NCBI GenBank assembly: GCA_032433765.1
Contig: JAVIAB010000124.1
Span: 96,293,202-96,357,201 of the forward strand
DNA: 64,000 nucleotides
Source: Megaustenia siamemsis
Taxonomy: Eukaryota > Mollusca > Gastropoda > Stylommatophora > Ariophantidae
Reading direction: 5' to 3'
In this document: in pieces, positions 32,221-43,603 of the stretch
How the letters are laid out: each line of letters opens with the position of its first letter
Position numbering within the stretch: position 1 is the first letter of the stretch
Made by a program: the position numbers and the translations under genes
The notes under the pieces: generated by a model
Database searches by the model: none
Seen by the model: only the letters and a program-made list of their open reading frames with translations
Told to the model about the DNA's origin: nothing

Positions 32221-32312
32221 TCATGCGCAAAACACATCAATAGTAGCCTTTATCTAACTATGCTTTACTTAATTGTTTGATTCAGTCAGCCGATAATTAA
32301 GTAAGAATGTAA
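32221..32312. repeat. Segment paralogous to 63355-63450
   Basis: From CGCAAAACACATCAATAGTA through GCCGATAATTAAGTAAGAAT this follows 63355-63450 closely. At 63450 the sequence continues without the SINE that interrupts it here. Confidence 0.85.
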
Positions 32313-32566
32313 GTAAATTAAAGTACCCCCGTCACGCCAAGTGGCGTATAGGGAAATATGGTGTTAGTGACCCTATATTTTACAGACATTCAGCACATGA
32401 TTTTTGGGGTAATGTGGTCAGTATTACGCCCGTGCTGCTTTACTTTCCCAGAAAAAAATCCGGTACCCATTTATGGCCGGGTGAACCCGGAAGCCGTCGG
32501 TTGGGATCGAACCCTACCCCTTGTCCGTGGTAGTCCAGTTCACTAACCACTGAGCTATCGCGGCTC
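32313..32566 (-). mobile_element. SINE-1 copy with TSD and empty paralogous site
   Basis: Full-length minus-strand copy from the GAGCCGCGATAGCTCAGTGG head to the tail. The target duplication GTAAGAATGTA flanks it (about 32301 and 32568). The paralogous locus at about 63444-63465 reads GTAAGAATGTATGTATAAAG with a single copy, a clean pre-insertion site. Confidence 0.95.
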
Positions 32567-32579
32567 AGGTAAGAATGTA

Positions 32580-32746
32580 TGTATAAAGTAATAAATTAGT
32601 AAGATAGGTAGTTTTTTGTTGAAGTTAGGTAGATAGTTATGTAGTTAGTTGGTATGTCAATTAAATAGCTACTTAGTTATTTAGATAGGTAGGTAGTATG
32701 CTACTCAGGTAATCAGTAAGTACGTTTGTTAGATCGCTAGTTAGTT
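32580..32746. repeat. Degenerate TAGT/GGTA tetranucleotide-like tract, left part
   Basis: Imperfect TAGTTAGTTAGG-type repeats. The tract resumes at about 34844-35030, so the Tc1/mariner-like element below appears to have inserted within it. Confidence 0.7.
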
Positions 32747-34843
32747 AGCACGTTTCAAATCACTTGCCCAACTTCAAAACGCTATTGCTCAGAAACCGTT
32801 TGTTAAATACTGTTGAAATTTTCCAAATGTTATTAGAATGCAAAAGACCCTTTAAATGTATATTTAACAAATATCTTGCAGCTGCAGTTTTCTTAAAGCG
32901 GCGAATTTCTTTGATGTTTGTCAAAATTGTAAATTGTGAACCCCTAAATAATATAAATTACCGTAGTTGCTGGTCTATGATTAATTTTCACTAGGTAAAG
33001 GCTAGGCCGTAATGGGGAAATAACCTAATAAGACAAAACACCAGGAGAATTATTGTCTTCTCATTTCAAGGACGGACGATAATATCAAGGTATACCTGTA
33101 TGTCCAATTTTCATAGTTGTGTGGTCCTGATAAGGACCGTTTGTTGAACTAATTTAAGGTAATATAGGGGCCAACATTGTGGGGGCTATATACTTTCATT
33201 CTGAATCAGACGAGTCTAAAAGATTGGGGTTGAACATTCCACAAACCATCATTTTTCCAATATTCCTCTTCCTGTTTTAAGACGTGGTCTTCACATTTAG
33301 CCCAATAATCTTTGTCTATATTTAATAAAGCGAGATTAGCAAGAGTCTTTACATCGCATATTTTGAATGTTGTATTTTCATCTGCCACTTGTCCTATTAA
33401 TTTTGCCCAGATTAGTTCTATTGGATTTAAATGAGCATGGTAAGGTGGCAGCCGCAAACTTATATGACCGTGCTCTTGGATATTCTTATCTATTTGAAAA
33501 ATCTTTGTCCTTTGTTTTTGCTTTACTAGAGATAGTAATTCAGGTTTTAAGTACATGTTATTAAATTGTATGTGCTCCTTTGTGAGCCATATCTTGATAG
33601 CATCTTTTGTACTGGATGACGTCGGGACTTTATCTTCAAGTGCAACAATGTTGTGGTACGCTGCATTGTCCATTATTAGGCAAGATGGTCGATCTAGTGA
33701 TGGGAGAACAGAGTTTTCAATCCAATGTCTAAATATGTGACCATTCATCTCAGAGTGATAATCCCGATTGTCTATGGATTTTGAAAGAAAAATGAGCTCT
33801 GCATTCTGTATTAGTCCATGTTGTCGACTACCTGCATGATCAATTATCAAGCGCTGTCCTTTGCTGCTAGGTATTAATCTCTTAATCTTTCCATCTGATG
33901 GCTGCCATTCCCTTTGGTCAGTGTGGTGAGCATTGATCCATGTTTCATCCAAGTACACAATATCATAACCTTGCTTGCGCACCTCTTTTACTTCACGTAA
34001 GTACTTGCTTCTCATGACTACTATATGTGACTTCTCACAGATGATGTTTCGTCCATTGGAATACTTTCTGAATGTAAAGCCTGCAGCTCTCACATTCCTC
34101 CATAATGTAGACTTTGATATTTCAATACTGTTGTTCTTTTTCAGCGAAATTTTTAATTATCTTATTGTAACAGTTTCATTCATACCCAACATTTTGCGAA
34201 TTTCACTTCTAATAAGTTCACTGTCTAAATTATCCAACATTTTTGCTCTTCCTTGTGATTTTGTATATTTTGAACATTGACGGTCACGTGCTTGAATCCA
34301 GCGATTAAATGACCGTTTAGATAAATCCAAAATGTGTCTTGTCCTATTCTCAGGGTTTTCTAAAGAATGAAATAATCTTCCTCGTTTAGCCTCTTTGCAA
34401 AAATAGTCATACATTTTTATTGCGATGTTTTGTAAACTGCAGAATTTCATTTTAAGCCTCATGATAAATGGTATTGTTCCACGTCTACACCTATGAATGA
34501 ACGGAAATGGAACACACAATTTCTCAAGTGTCTAATTGTGTCAAAAAAAACACGGGGAAAGCGTGCAAATACGTCTATTCTACCGTGTATGGATTTGTAC
34601 TCGCTATTTTTAGTTTAAAATACTGTAAACATTAAGTTTTGACTACATCAGTAGGTCGTTATAAAATTATATAAATCAAATAAGCAACAATAATAACCAT
34701 ATGTTTTTTTTTAAATGAAATTAATTCCCTGTTGGGTTCTAATCATTATAACTTTACATGCAAATTTTGAATATCTTACAACAAGCGGTTAAAAAGCTAT
34801 CGATTTTAAAATTTGGGCACTACTTATGAAACAAGCTGTAATT
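32747..34843 (-). mobile_element. Tc1/mariner-IS630-type DNA transposon
   Basis: Imperfect terminal inverted repeats of roughly 70-80 bp can be aligned by eye: left end from about 32752 (CGTTTCAAATCACTTGCCCA) and right end inward from about 34833 (reverse complement GTTTCATAAGTAGTGCCCAA), both continuing to an AACCG-TTGTT block. TA dinucleotides lie next to both ends. It encodes the transposase at 33206-34462. Exact termini are uncertain by a few bases. Confidence 0.75.
33206..34462 (-). pseudogene. DDE transposase with one premature stop
   Basis: One reading frame from ATG at 34462 (MRLKMKFCSL) to the stop at 33206 is broken only by a TAA at 34157-34159. The N-terminal part has a helix-turn-helix-like DNA-binding region (RHILDLSKRSFNRWI...). 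The C-terminal part has a DDE catalytic domain: first D in VYLDETWINAHHT, second D in LIMDNAAYH, third acidic residue in LPPYHAHLNPIELIWAKL. These are hallmarks of the DDE_3/Tc1-mariner-IS630 superfamily. I infer recent inactivation because the frame has no other damage. Confidence 0.88.
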
Positions 34844-35030
34844 GGTTAGGTAGAGATAGTTAAAAAGTAGTTTGTTAGTTATGCAGTTATTTGGCAAGGC
34901 GGTTAGTTTATTTGTTACTTAGGTAGTTAGTTGCTTAAGTAATGTACATGAGTAGTTAGTTAAGTAGTCAGTAGGTAGGTTAGTTAACCCAGTAATTATA
35001 TTATTAAATAATAACTTAGTTAATTAGCTA
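34844..35030. repeat. Degenerate TAGT/GGTA tract, right part
   Basis: Continues the tract at 32580-32746 on the other side of the transposon (GTTAGTTATGCAGTTA, TAGTTAGTTGCTTAAG). Confidence 0.68.
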
Positions 35031-36743
35031 GTCGGTTTGTTTGCACTTTTCTGGATTGAATCCAGTAAATGGGACATTAATCGTAACACCCACCCCCACC
35101 CCCAGTACGTGACGATTCACAGCTATATCCTCTAGGTCTTGTTTTCAACTTAACTCATGTTTGACCTCTTTGTTTTATTAGATGTTTTGTGTACAGTTTG
35201 TGTTTTTTTTCCTTTACCATCCTACGTCAAAATGAATGATTGACATGGGTGTCTCCTTTAATACATTTTAACGACCGACCACTGTACTTCCAGCGCCTTC
35301 TCCCTTTTATATCCTGAGCGGTATTCTTGATCAGTTTCTACTCCTAAACTTGTATTTAGTTAAGTTATATATTTATTAAAATGTTGAAGCATTTGTTTTC
35401 AAACACAGTCAGCTATTTTCTAGAACTTGAGTAGATTTCTATCTCTCGCATCCATATGTTAGCAACAGGTATCACTCGAGAATTTTCGCGTGTTTCCTAA
35501 GCGTCCGATCTATTCAAATAGTTGTAAGTTTTTTAAAAGCATCTTATACCAACGCAACACTTATAAATTATCATGTTGTGCTTTCATCACATGACACCTT
35601 GCGCCATAGGTTGGTGAATTTTATAACATTTAGTATGAGTTATTTTATTTTCGTTGCAGAGCATTGATTATAATGGTAAAACTGATCTCGAGGTCTTTTT
35701 CTCCTGCAAAGTGAGAGTTGATTGAACTTATCTTCGACATTCCAGTGTAATGAGTTCCGGAGGGCCAGTTCATTTACGAAATCGAGACCTCCTATTATTG
35801 TATTGCTTGTCCATTGGCATTTCAAAGTGAATCAAGATAATCTTTCCGGTTACTGTGATTGTCTATGAGGTCATATTGTATTTCTACATCTCCTAGAATC
35901 TTACTTCATCTTGTTACCTTCTCATTCAACAAGGACCTGCATATCGACATTTTAACTAACTCCTTGATATTACTTCAGAGAATAGTTTCTGGTACTAAAG
36001 AGGTTGGTACTCTGCTGGATTTGTCATGTCTTGAACCAAACTTGGTGTATAGATAGGAAGTTCAAAAGTTGCGATATTCGACGGTGAAGCGGATTACGTG
36101 CATGTGATCTGAAATCTTCAACAGTATGCTCAGTAGTCACATAGTGTATTCTGTTATATTGCAATATTCGTCGTTGTTGGAATACCGGTCAGTATGGCGG
36201 ATAGGCGGCAGGAGCTGTTAAAGGCTGTGTCCAAAAAGTGTTCCTTGTTGCAGCTTGCTCATATTCCAAGTCCGGCTTGCTGCCAGAGCTACCGAGTTAA
36301 GTGCTCTGTGCACATCGTGAGCTGTGTTTCATCCGGATTGTGTTTCGATATTATGATTGCTTACGATGAATGATATCTATGACGGGGAACAGATGGTTGT
36401 GTTCAATTTATGTGTTGTTTCGCATTATGTCTTATGGCGTGTACTGAGACTGCTATGATGGAGATTGCAGCTGCCTTTCTTTGTTTGGGAGATGAGATAT
36501 TAATTCGCATGATTCCACTGGCTCGGGCTGTTGAGCAATTATGGATTTTAATTAGTTTGCAGTGATACAGGGGCCTACCATAATCAAAGATCAAAGATTA
36601 CAATGTTAATGAACTACTATGATGACTGTTCTATAATCACAGTGTAAAAGGTAATTTGCGAAGAGACAAGCTTTTTGTTATGTAGTCTATAGTTTTCAAA
36701 TGAAGACAACAGTAACAGCATGAGCTTGGAAGAACAACATCAT
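35031..36743. other. Mostly unassigned; weak LINE RT remnant on minus strand
   Basis: At 35640-35830 the minus strand reads GGLDFVNELALRNSL, which resembles the LINE RT stretch DDLDFADDLALL. The rest (including 36060-36740) shows no gene, RNA or element that I can name. Confidence 0.45.
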
Positions 36744-36754
36744 ACAAGCTTCAT

Positions 36755-37000
36755 AAAAGTAAAAGTAAAGTATCTCCGTCACGCCAAGTGCGTGTAGGGA
36801 ATGTGGTGTTAGTGACAGACCTTTTACAGACCTTCAGCACATGATTTTTGGGGTAATGTGGTCGGCATTACGCCCGTGCCGCTTCACTTTCTCAGAAAAA
36901 ATCCGGTATCCATTTAAGGCTGGGTGAACCCGGAAGCCGTCGGTTGGGATCGAACCCTACCCCTTGTCCTTTGTAGTCCAGTTCACTAACCACTGAGTTA
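36755..37000 (-). mobile_element. SINE-1 copy, head truncated
   Basis: Minus-strand copy ending at CACTGAGTTA, so the first 14 or so bases of the tRNA head are missing. The target duplication ACAAGCTTCAT is perfect at 36744-36754 and 37001-37011, showing the truncation occurred during integration. Confidence 0.95.
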
Positions 37001-37011
37001 ACAAGCTTCAT

Positions 37012-37528
37012 GATGCCACTATAATGTGTGCCACATAACCAACTTTGTGAACAACTGATGTGACAAAGTTTTTTATTTTTTGCAAACCATGTTTAATAGA
37101 TTGAGACAAAATATCCGATAGATGATATTTATAGCTTACATTTGTAAACATTATTTATCATATTTAATAAGCACAGTTACTAAAACAAAATCTTCTTATT
37201 TCTTCTTCCTCTTTTCTTCTTCATTTGCTTTCAGTGTCAAGGAAAGATATAATTTATTATCTTTTTCTGTTTTATTTCCTCTGCCGGGATGACAGGAATT
37301 ATTCATATATTTTTTTCCACAGTTTTTCTGATCTTATGTCACTTGCTGTTGTATATCATTCGTCTAGCACATTTGACCTCGGTGCTTGTTATTTTTATGT
37401 TTGTTCTTGTGTCTGGGGCCAGGTCTGATATTAATATCACAACGTTAACAGACTTCGTTTCTGCAAGTTAAAAATTACTATTAATGTAAAATTAAATATT
37501 GCAATTTATAATGTTTGGCTAAACAGTG
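37012..37528. other. No gene seen
   Basis: AT-rich sequence with short spurious frames. No element recognised. Confidence 0.5.
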
Positions 37529-37538
37529 CGCTTTTCAT

Positions 37539-37776
37539 ATTAAGTTAAAAAAAAAAGGAAAAAAGCTCACTCACGCCTAGTGGCGTTTGAGATTATGGTG
37601 TTAGTGACTATAATTTTTATAGACCTTCGACATATGATTTTTAGGAAAATTTGGTACTTCACCCATGCCGCTTTATTTTCCCAGAAAAAAATATTGTACC
37701 CATTTAAGGCTGGGTGAACCCGAAGCCGCTCTTGTCCTTTGTAATCCAGTTCACTAACAACTGCTATGGCGGCTCT
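37539..37776 (-). mobile_element. SINE-1 copy, diverged
   Basis: Minus-strand copy with an internal deletion through the B-box region (GGTGAACCCGAAGCCGCTCT joins directly). The target duplication CGCTTTTCAT is at 37529-37538 and 37777-37786. It is the most diverged SINE-1 in the window, so probably the oldest. Confidence 0.9.
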
Positions 37777-37789
37777 CGCTTTTCATTAT

Positions 37790-38100
37790 TGTCTTGATGA
37801 AATATATAACATGTAAGCATAAGGTGGCTACAAACACAAACTGCTTATGAACAAAAGTGTGAAACTCTACTGTAGGTTTTACAAATCACATTAATGGTGA
37901 AGGAGAATATATTACTCTCTTTACAGAGTTATGTTATCTCACTCATTAATTCCCACATTGTGCTATCAATGTCACGTATTGTCATTTACAATTAAGCATA
38001 AAAGAAAGCTTGCCACCACAGAGAATAGATGTCTAAGAAGAGCGCATGTAGTGACCAGAAAAGACAAAATCAGAAATTATATTATAGTATAAAGAGAAGT
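37790..38100. other. No gene seen; left flank of a LINE
   Basis: Unassigned sequence between a SINE and the probable 5' end of the LINE below. The LINE's exact start is not visible. Confidence 0.4.
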
Positions 38101-38121
38101 CAGGTCGTGTAATTTTACCTA

Positions 38122-38208
38122 CTACTGTATGCAGTAAACAGTACAACCTGCTACTGTATGCAGTAAACAGTACAACCTGCGACTTTATGCAGTAAACGGT
38201 ACAACCTG
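38122..38208 (+). repeat. 29-bp tandem repeat in LINE 5' UTR, 3 copies
   Basis: Units start at 38122, 38151 and 38180, each like CTACTGTATGCAGTAAACAG plus TACAACCTG. They lie about 180 bp upstream of the endonuclease frame. Promoter-like 5' UTR monomers occur in several LINE families; that role here is inference. Confidence 0.85.
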
Positions 38209-38390
38209 CGGTTCCCCTGCTGCCTTGCAGGTATACTCGGGAGAGTGAAAGGCTAAGGGTGGGTACCCTGAAGTAAAACAACCCCACTGCCTTGTACGTC
38301 AGACTTTTTAGTCGAAGGCTAGCGGAGCAAACCGTAAACAAATCGGTGGAAGGCAAGAGAAAACCGCTGTCGTAATTTCTTTGTACAATC

Positions 38391-39540
38391 ATGAATCGCT
38401 ACTATAATAGAAATCACGACAACAAGGTTAATGGGGATTCCAATGGAAAACCCTCGTTCGGTAGGGGGATATCATCAAGGTACTGTAAGCAACATAAAGA
38501 AAAACAAACTCTAAAGGTAGGTATTTGGAATTTGAGAACACTCAGGCATAAGAGAAAACAGGAAAACATCTCAAACAGGAAATGAAAAGAATGGGTTTAC
38601 ATGTATTTGAACTCTGCGAAACGAGATACACTGGATCAGGGGAGATATATTCTGATGAGCATAAAATAATATATTCTGGAGGCACTGAGCACCAAAGAGG
38701 AGTAGGTATCACCTTGGATGCAAAAAGAGCAAGAACAGTGAAAGGCTTTTACCCAATATCTGACAGAGTCCTTTCAGTGAAATTGTATGGAAAGCCAATA
38801 GATATAAATCTCATATAAATTCAGACACCAACAGTAGGCAGTCTAGGGGAAACAGTTAATACATTTTACGACGAGTTAAATAAGGCACTTCGTGAAAGCA
38901 AACCACATGAAAACACCATAGGTCTAGGGGGTGTTAACGCAAACGTAGGAAGGAAAGAGTTGAGGAAGTTGTTGGTAATTATGGCTTAGGCAAGAGTAAT
39001 GAAGAGATGAGAAACTTATTGACTGGTCTACAACACACAACATGATGATAGGAAACACCTGGTTTAAGCAACATCCAAGACGTCAGTGGACATGGAAAAG
39101 CCCAGGGGATAACGCACGTAATCAAATTGATTATATAATGATAAACAATAGCTTTAGAAACAGTGTGGTGTGTGTGAAAACTAGACCAGGGGCAGATTGC
39201 AATAGTGATCATGTACCAGTTGTGGGAAAGCTTAGAGTAAAATTAAAAACAACAAAACGAGCCTCGGTTAACATCAAGTTAAATTTAGATTTACTAAAAT
39301 CAGACAAGAAGCTGCAAGACAAATCTAAAATCACAATTCAGAACCGGTACAATGCAATAGAGAAGATACAAAGCATTGATGAACAGTGGGAAATGCTAAA
39401 AGAATCAATGCAACAAACATCACAAGAGTTTATTTCACCAGTGAGGACAAATTCGAGAAAGAAATGGATGACTGATGACATTTTGCAACTAATGGATACA
39501 AGAAGAAGAAATAAAGAAAATAAAGATGAGTATAAGAGGT
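38391..39540 (+). pseudogene. LINE APE-type endonuclease domain
   Basis: Three frames follow each other: from MNRYYNRN with LKVGIWNLRTLRHK (EN N-terminus); from 38582, VFELCETRYTGSGEIYSDEH and IIYSGGTEHQRGVGITLDAK; from 39042, NTWFKQHPRRQWTWKSPGDN, NQIDYIMI and CNSDHVPVVGKL (catalytic SDH). The GDxNAKVG motif is altered to GGVNANVGRKE near 38928-38960. One stop and frameshifts separate the frames, so the element is defective but recognisable from end to end. Confidence 0.88.
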
Positions 39541-39673
39541 GAATATTGAAATTGTAATAAAATGCAATGAAGTAAAATAAGCATGGCTAAAAGAGAGATG
39601 CAAAGAGATTTAAATGCAACAAAAGGACATGCCAAAACTATATACAAACAAACTGAGGAATTACAGGAAGAAA

Positions 39674-41447
39674 TAATCATCATTGAATGCCGTCTCCGCA
39701 TCGAAGCTTGGCTACCATGGAGCGACATTCCACTCTGTCTCTTGCTTTGATGGTGCAGATTGTCATAGACTGACGTGTCCATCTTGTGATGTTACTCGCC
39801 CATGTTAGTCTTGGTCTGCCTCTGTCTCTTTTACCATGTATTTTCCCTGCCAATATTACTTTTATTAGACTGTTGTATCTTTTAACATGATCCAAAAATG
39901 TCATTTGTCTTGCTCTAATTATGTTTAGTAGTTCTCTTTTCATTTTTAGTTGTTTTACAACTTCCTCGTTTGTTTTCTTTTCTTTCCATCCAATTCTACC
40001 TATTCTTCTATAAATCCACATTTCAAAGGCTTCAATTTTCTGTTCTGTTTTCTGGTCTAATGTCCATGTTTCTGCACCATACAGGAATATTGAAAAGATG
40101 TAACATTTTACTATTCTTAGTTTCAGCCCTGGTGTTATTTGTTTTGATGTTAATATATTTTTCATGGCATTGAAATTACTTTTTGCCATATCTATTCTTT
40201 TATTTATTTCAGTTGTACATTTTCCATCACTGGTTATAGTATGTCCCAGGTAGTTGTAGTTCTGGATTGTCTCTAGATATATTCCTTCCACTTTGATTTG
40301 TATTTGTAGGTCTTGAGAATTTTCTTTGTTTATGATCATAGTTTTAGTCTTTTTGATATGCATATCTAGTCCATATTTTTTTGCTTTTCATGTTTATTAT
40401 ATAAAATAATTGTTGTAGATTTTTAGGATTTTCTGCTAGTTGTACAGTATCAACAGCATATCTTAGGTTATTGATTATCTTTCCATTAATGTTTAGGCCT
40501 GGCATCTCAGTGATATTTTAAAAAGATTTTCTCAGTGTAAAATTTATACAAGCTTGGTGATAGGATGCATCCATGTCTTACTCCTCTTTTTATATCAATG
40601 GGTGTAGAGTTCATCTTTTTCAATTTTATTATTGCTGTTTGCTCCCAGTACAAATAACAAATCAGTCGTATGTCTGTGTCATCTAGATCTATATCTTTTA
40701 GGCAGTCTTTTTGGTACTTTCCTTTTTTGGTAAGGTGCGTCAGGATTCTTGTATGCTGTATTTTTTATGCGTTACCTTTGGTTGCGACTTTTTCTTCAGG
40801 ATTTTGTCTTCTGTACTGCTCAATCCCTTCTTCTAGCAACTTCTGATATGTGTTCTTTACATGTACAGTATAAGTTTATTTTACATCTTTCTTATTTGAA
40901 GCTGTTGTATCTATTGGTATTACTGAATTATTATTTTGGTTCTTTCTCTTTAATTTGATTTCCATTTTAATCATTACAGGATTGTGATCTGAATTAATAT
41001 CTGCTCCTGGATAGGTTTTGGCTTTCTTGGCGCTGTTCCGGAATCTATCTTTTATCATTATGTAATCTATTTGATTCCTCTTTCTATCTCCAGGGCTTTT
41101 CCATGTGTATAATTTCCTTTTCTCTTGCTCAAAGTAGGTGTTACATATTATAAGCCTGTTTTCTTCACAAAATTGAATTAATCTTTCTCTTCTATTATTT
41201 ATTTTTCCTAAACCATGATTTCCTATAATGGTCTCATATCTGTCTTTTCCTACTTTTGCGTTCATGTCACCTATTACAATCAAGATGTCTGAAGATTTCA
41301 CTTGCTTCATAACTGTATTTATATATTCATAGTATGCTTCTATTTGTTTATCTGTATAGTCTTGTGTAGGTGCGTATGTCTCTATTATTGCTATGTCAAA
41401 TGGCTTTGCCTTCATTTTTATTTATATAATCTTATCATTGTATGTCA
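39674..41447 (-). mobile_element. 5'-truncated LINE inserted in another LINE
   Basis: The minus strand encodes APE endonuclease (40876-41415: IVIGDMNAKVG, YTWKSPGDRKRNQIDYIMIK, INSDHNPV), RT pieces (RGVRHGCILSPSLYKFY; RYAVDT at the YADD position) and an open 227-codon C-terminus (39680-40363: YNYLGHTITSDGKC, FLYGAETWTLDQK, EAFEMWIYRRI, KRDRGRPRLTW). Part of the RT is deleted near 40700-40870. A perfect 11-bp target duplication, ACAGGAAGAAA, lies at 39663-39673 and 41448-41458. The 3' end abuts ATCATCAT, a GAT-type tail. Confidence 0.93.
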
Positions 41448-41556
41448 ACAGGAAGAAAAACGCAATCAAAAACGGGATGTTTAAGATCAAAGGAAGGAGA
41501 ACTGTTGATTGAACAAGAAAGCATAAGGAACGATGGGCGGAATACTTTAAAGATCT

Positions 41557-41763
41557 AGGTAAAGTAAGGGTAAAGTACGAGATTTAAACCGGCGTCTTAG
41601 CACGCGAGTTTACACCCATATGTGCTCGGCCGTCTATCCAGAAATGTTCGGAGATTTATGTATAGTGTTGCCTCAAACATCGAAACTCAGATGGGAAGCG
41701 ACATTCCTCACCTTCCCAGGGTAATACACAGGTAACCCATTTCTGGGTCGACCGTGGGGGTAT
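41557..41763 (-). mobile_element. SINE-2 copy inserted in the LINE
   Basis: Its body matches 10290-10545 (TTACCCTGGGAAGGTGAGGA). AAGATCT is repeated at 41550-41556 and 41764-41770. On the minus strand it ends in a TACTTTACCCTTACTTTACC tail, the same kind of tail as SINE-1. The LINE RT frame (RWAEYFKDL before, KAPGPDTIT after) continues on both sides. Confidence 0.85.
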
Positions 41764-41994
41764 AAGATCTTTCACTGATGAGCGAACAGAAGTACATATT
41801 AAAGATAATGGAGAAGGACCAGACATACTCAAAGAAGAAGTGGAAGACGCCTTGTGCAATATGCAAGCAGGAAAAGCTCCTGGACCAGATACTATAACTA
41901 AAAAAATAGATTGAAGTCATGTGTGATTTTGGAATAGAAATAATAACAAAAATATTGAATGAAATCTACAACACGGATATATACCAGACGACAT

Positions 41995-42246
41995 CTATTG
42001 TCCTTTGGAGCCGAAGACGGCACATAGGGCAGAACCACAATCTCAAAAACAGAAACCTTGCGTGTCAAAATGGCACATATTGCACAGATCACTACCTCTA
42101 AAATGTATGGCTCTGTTTCCATAACAATACTTTTTACAATGACAGCTTGTCAAGCCATCGATCAAACTCCTTAGTCGCCTCTTACGACATGCATGGAAGG
42201 TTACAGTGTCACTATTCTTTACTCATAATGAGACCCCGGTAACACA
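41995..42246. mobile_element. Short non-autonomous element, 252 bp
   Basis: A perfect 10-bp target duplication CAGACGACAT at 41985-41994 and 42247-42256 brackets an insert with no coding capacity. The minus strand contains CATGTCGTAAGAGGCGACTA, and no clear A or B box. The interrupted host LINE RT continues directly afterwards (SIFIALPKKYG). Orientation and class are unsure. Confidence 0.82.
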
Positions 42247-42256
42247 CAGACGACAT

Positions 42257-43603
42257 ACTCAAATCAATATTCATAGCCCTACCAAAGAAATATGGTGTGA
42301 TTGAATGCGATGATCATCGGACATAAACCTTATGAGTCATATGACTAAGATATTACTAAGAATTATCATGCGAAGAGTGCGAAACAAAATCAGTCCAGAA
42401 ATTAGCGATGTACAGTGTGGTTTTGTTGGAGGTAAGGAAACAAGCAATGCCATATACATCATATGTTTTTAGTCGAAAGAGCCATGGAGGTGAAAAAATA
42501 TATATACCTATGTTTCTTAGATTAAACCAAAGCATTTGACAAGTTAAAGCACCAAGAAATAATCAAAGTTTTAGAAAGCATAAACGTAGACAGCAATGCT
42601 CTAAGAATAATTAAAAAAAAACATGTACTGGTAACAGACAGCGGTCATAAGAACTGGAAACCACATGGGAATGTTTCAACAAATAAAGCAGGGTGTTAGG
42701 CACGGTTATGTTCTGTCACCAGATTTGTTTAATATGGATAGTGAGATTATTTTAAGATCCCTAAGGGGTAAGCCTGGAATAACAATCGGAGGTCATAATA
42801 TAAATAATCTAAGGTATACTGATGAAACTTTCTTAATCGCTAAGAGTGAAAATGAGTTACAAGAAATGTTTGACATTATAGTGAATGAAAGCAAAATAAG
42901 GCATCAGCCTTAATAGCAAAACGACAGAAGTAATAGTAACAACAAAGAAAAAGACATCACCTCAGTGTAAAATATAGACAAGTGGTACAATAGTAAAAAA
43001 GGTAAATGAATTTAAATATTTGAGAACTTTGTTAACCTCATACTGAAAATGTACAACAGAGGTGAGATGCAGAATGGCTCAGGCAAAAGCAGCTTTCCAA
43101 AAAATAAGGAATATACCTTGCAATCCATTTTTGACAATATAAACAAGAATAAGGGTTGTTAAATGAAATGTAGGGCCATTCTTAACATATGGATGTGAAT
43201 CATGGACAATTGGACAACAGACAAGAAAATCACTGGAGTCTGTAGAAATGTGGCTTTATAGAAGAATGTTGAGAATACCATGGACAGTTGAGAAGAGTAA
43301 TGAACACGTTCTGAAAGAGGCCAAAGCAAAAAGAGAGCTCATTTCCAATATTATGAGGAAACAATCATCATTTTTGGACATGTAATAAGAAAAGAACAGC
43401 TGGAGTTTATTGTAACAACTAGGAAAATTGAGGGACGAAGAGATAGAGGGAAGCAAAGAGAAAAGATACCAGACAGCTAAAAAGAATTGCTTGGCAGAAA
43501 GTAAACAACAGAAATAATAAATAACTGTCAAGATCGAAAATTGTGGAGAGACATGATCACCTCCGCAGCAGGCCCGTTACTTGATGATGATGATAAAGAG
43601 AAG
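42257..43603 (+). pseudogene. LINE RT and C-terminus (host element)
   Basis: Fragments in order: SIFIALPKKYGVIECDDH, VQCGFVGGKETSNAI, KQGVRHGYVLSPDLFNMDSE, NNLRYTDETFLIAKSENELQ (the YADD box changed to YTDE), AQAKAAFQKI, YGCESWTIG, SLESVEMWLYRRMLRIPWT, FFGHVIRKEQLEF, and a terminal LWRDMIT before the GAT repeat at 43588-43599. The altered catalytic box and many stops show it is dead. Confidence 0.87.

Larger units (their letters stand above)
38100..43603 (+). mobile_element. Near-full-length LINE with nested insertions
   Basis: A plus-strand non-LTR element: 5' UTR with 29-bp repeats, endonuclease (38391-39540), RT (about 41450-42900) and C-terminus with a GAT tail (43180-43603). It is interrupted by a minus-strand LINE (39674-41447), a SINE-2 (41557-41763) and another short element (41995-42246), each with its own target duplication. 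Removing them leaves about 3.3 kb. The same family supplies the 3' ends at 15596-16046 and 21150-21260. Confidence 0.88.
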
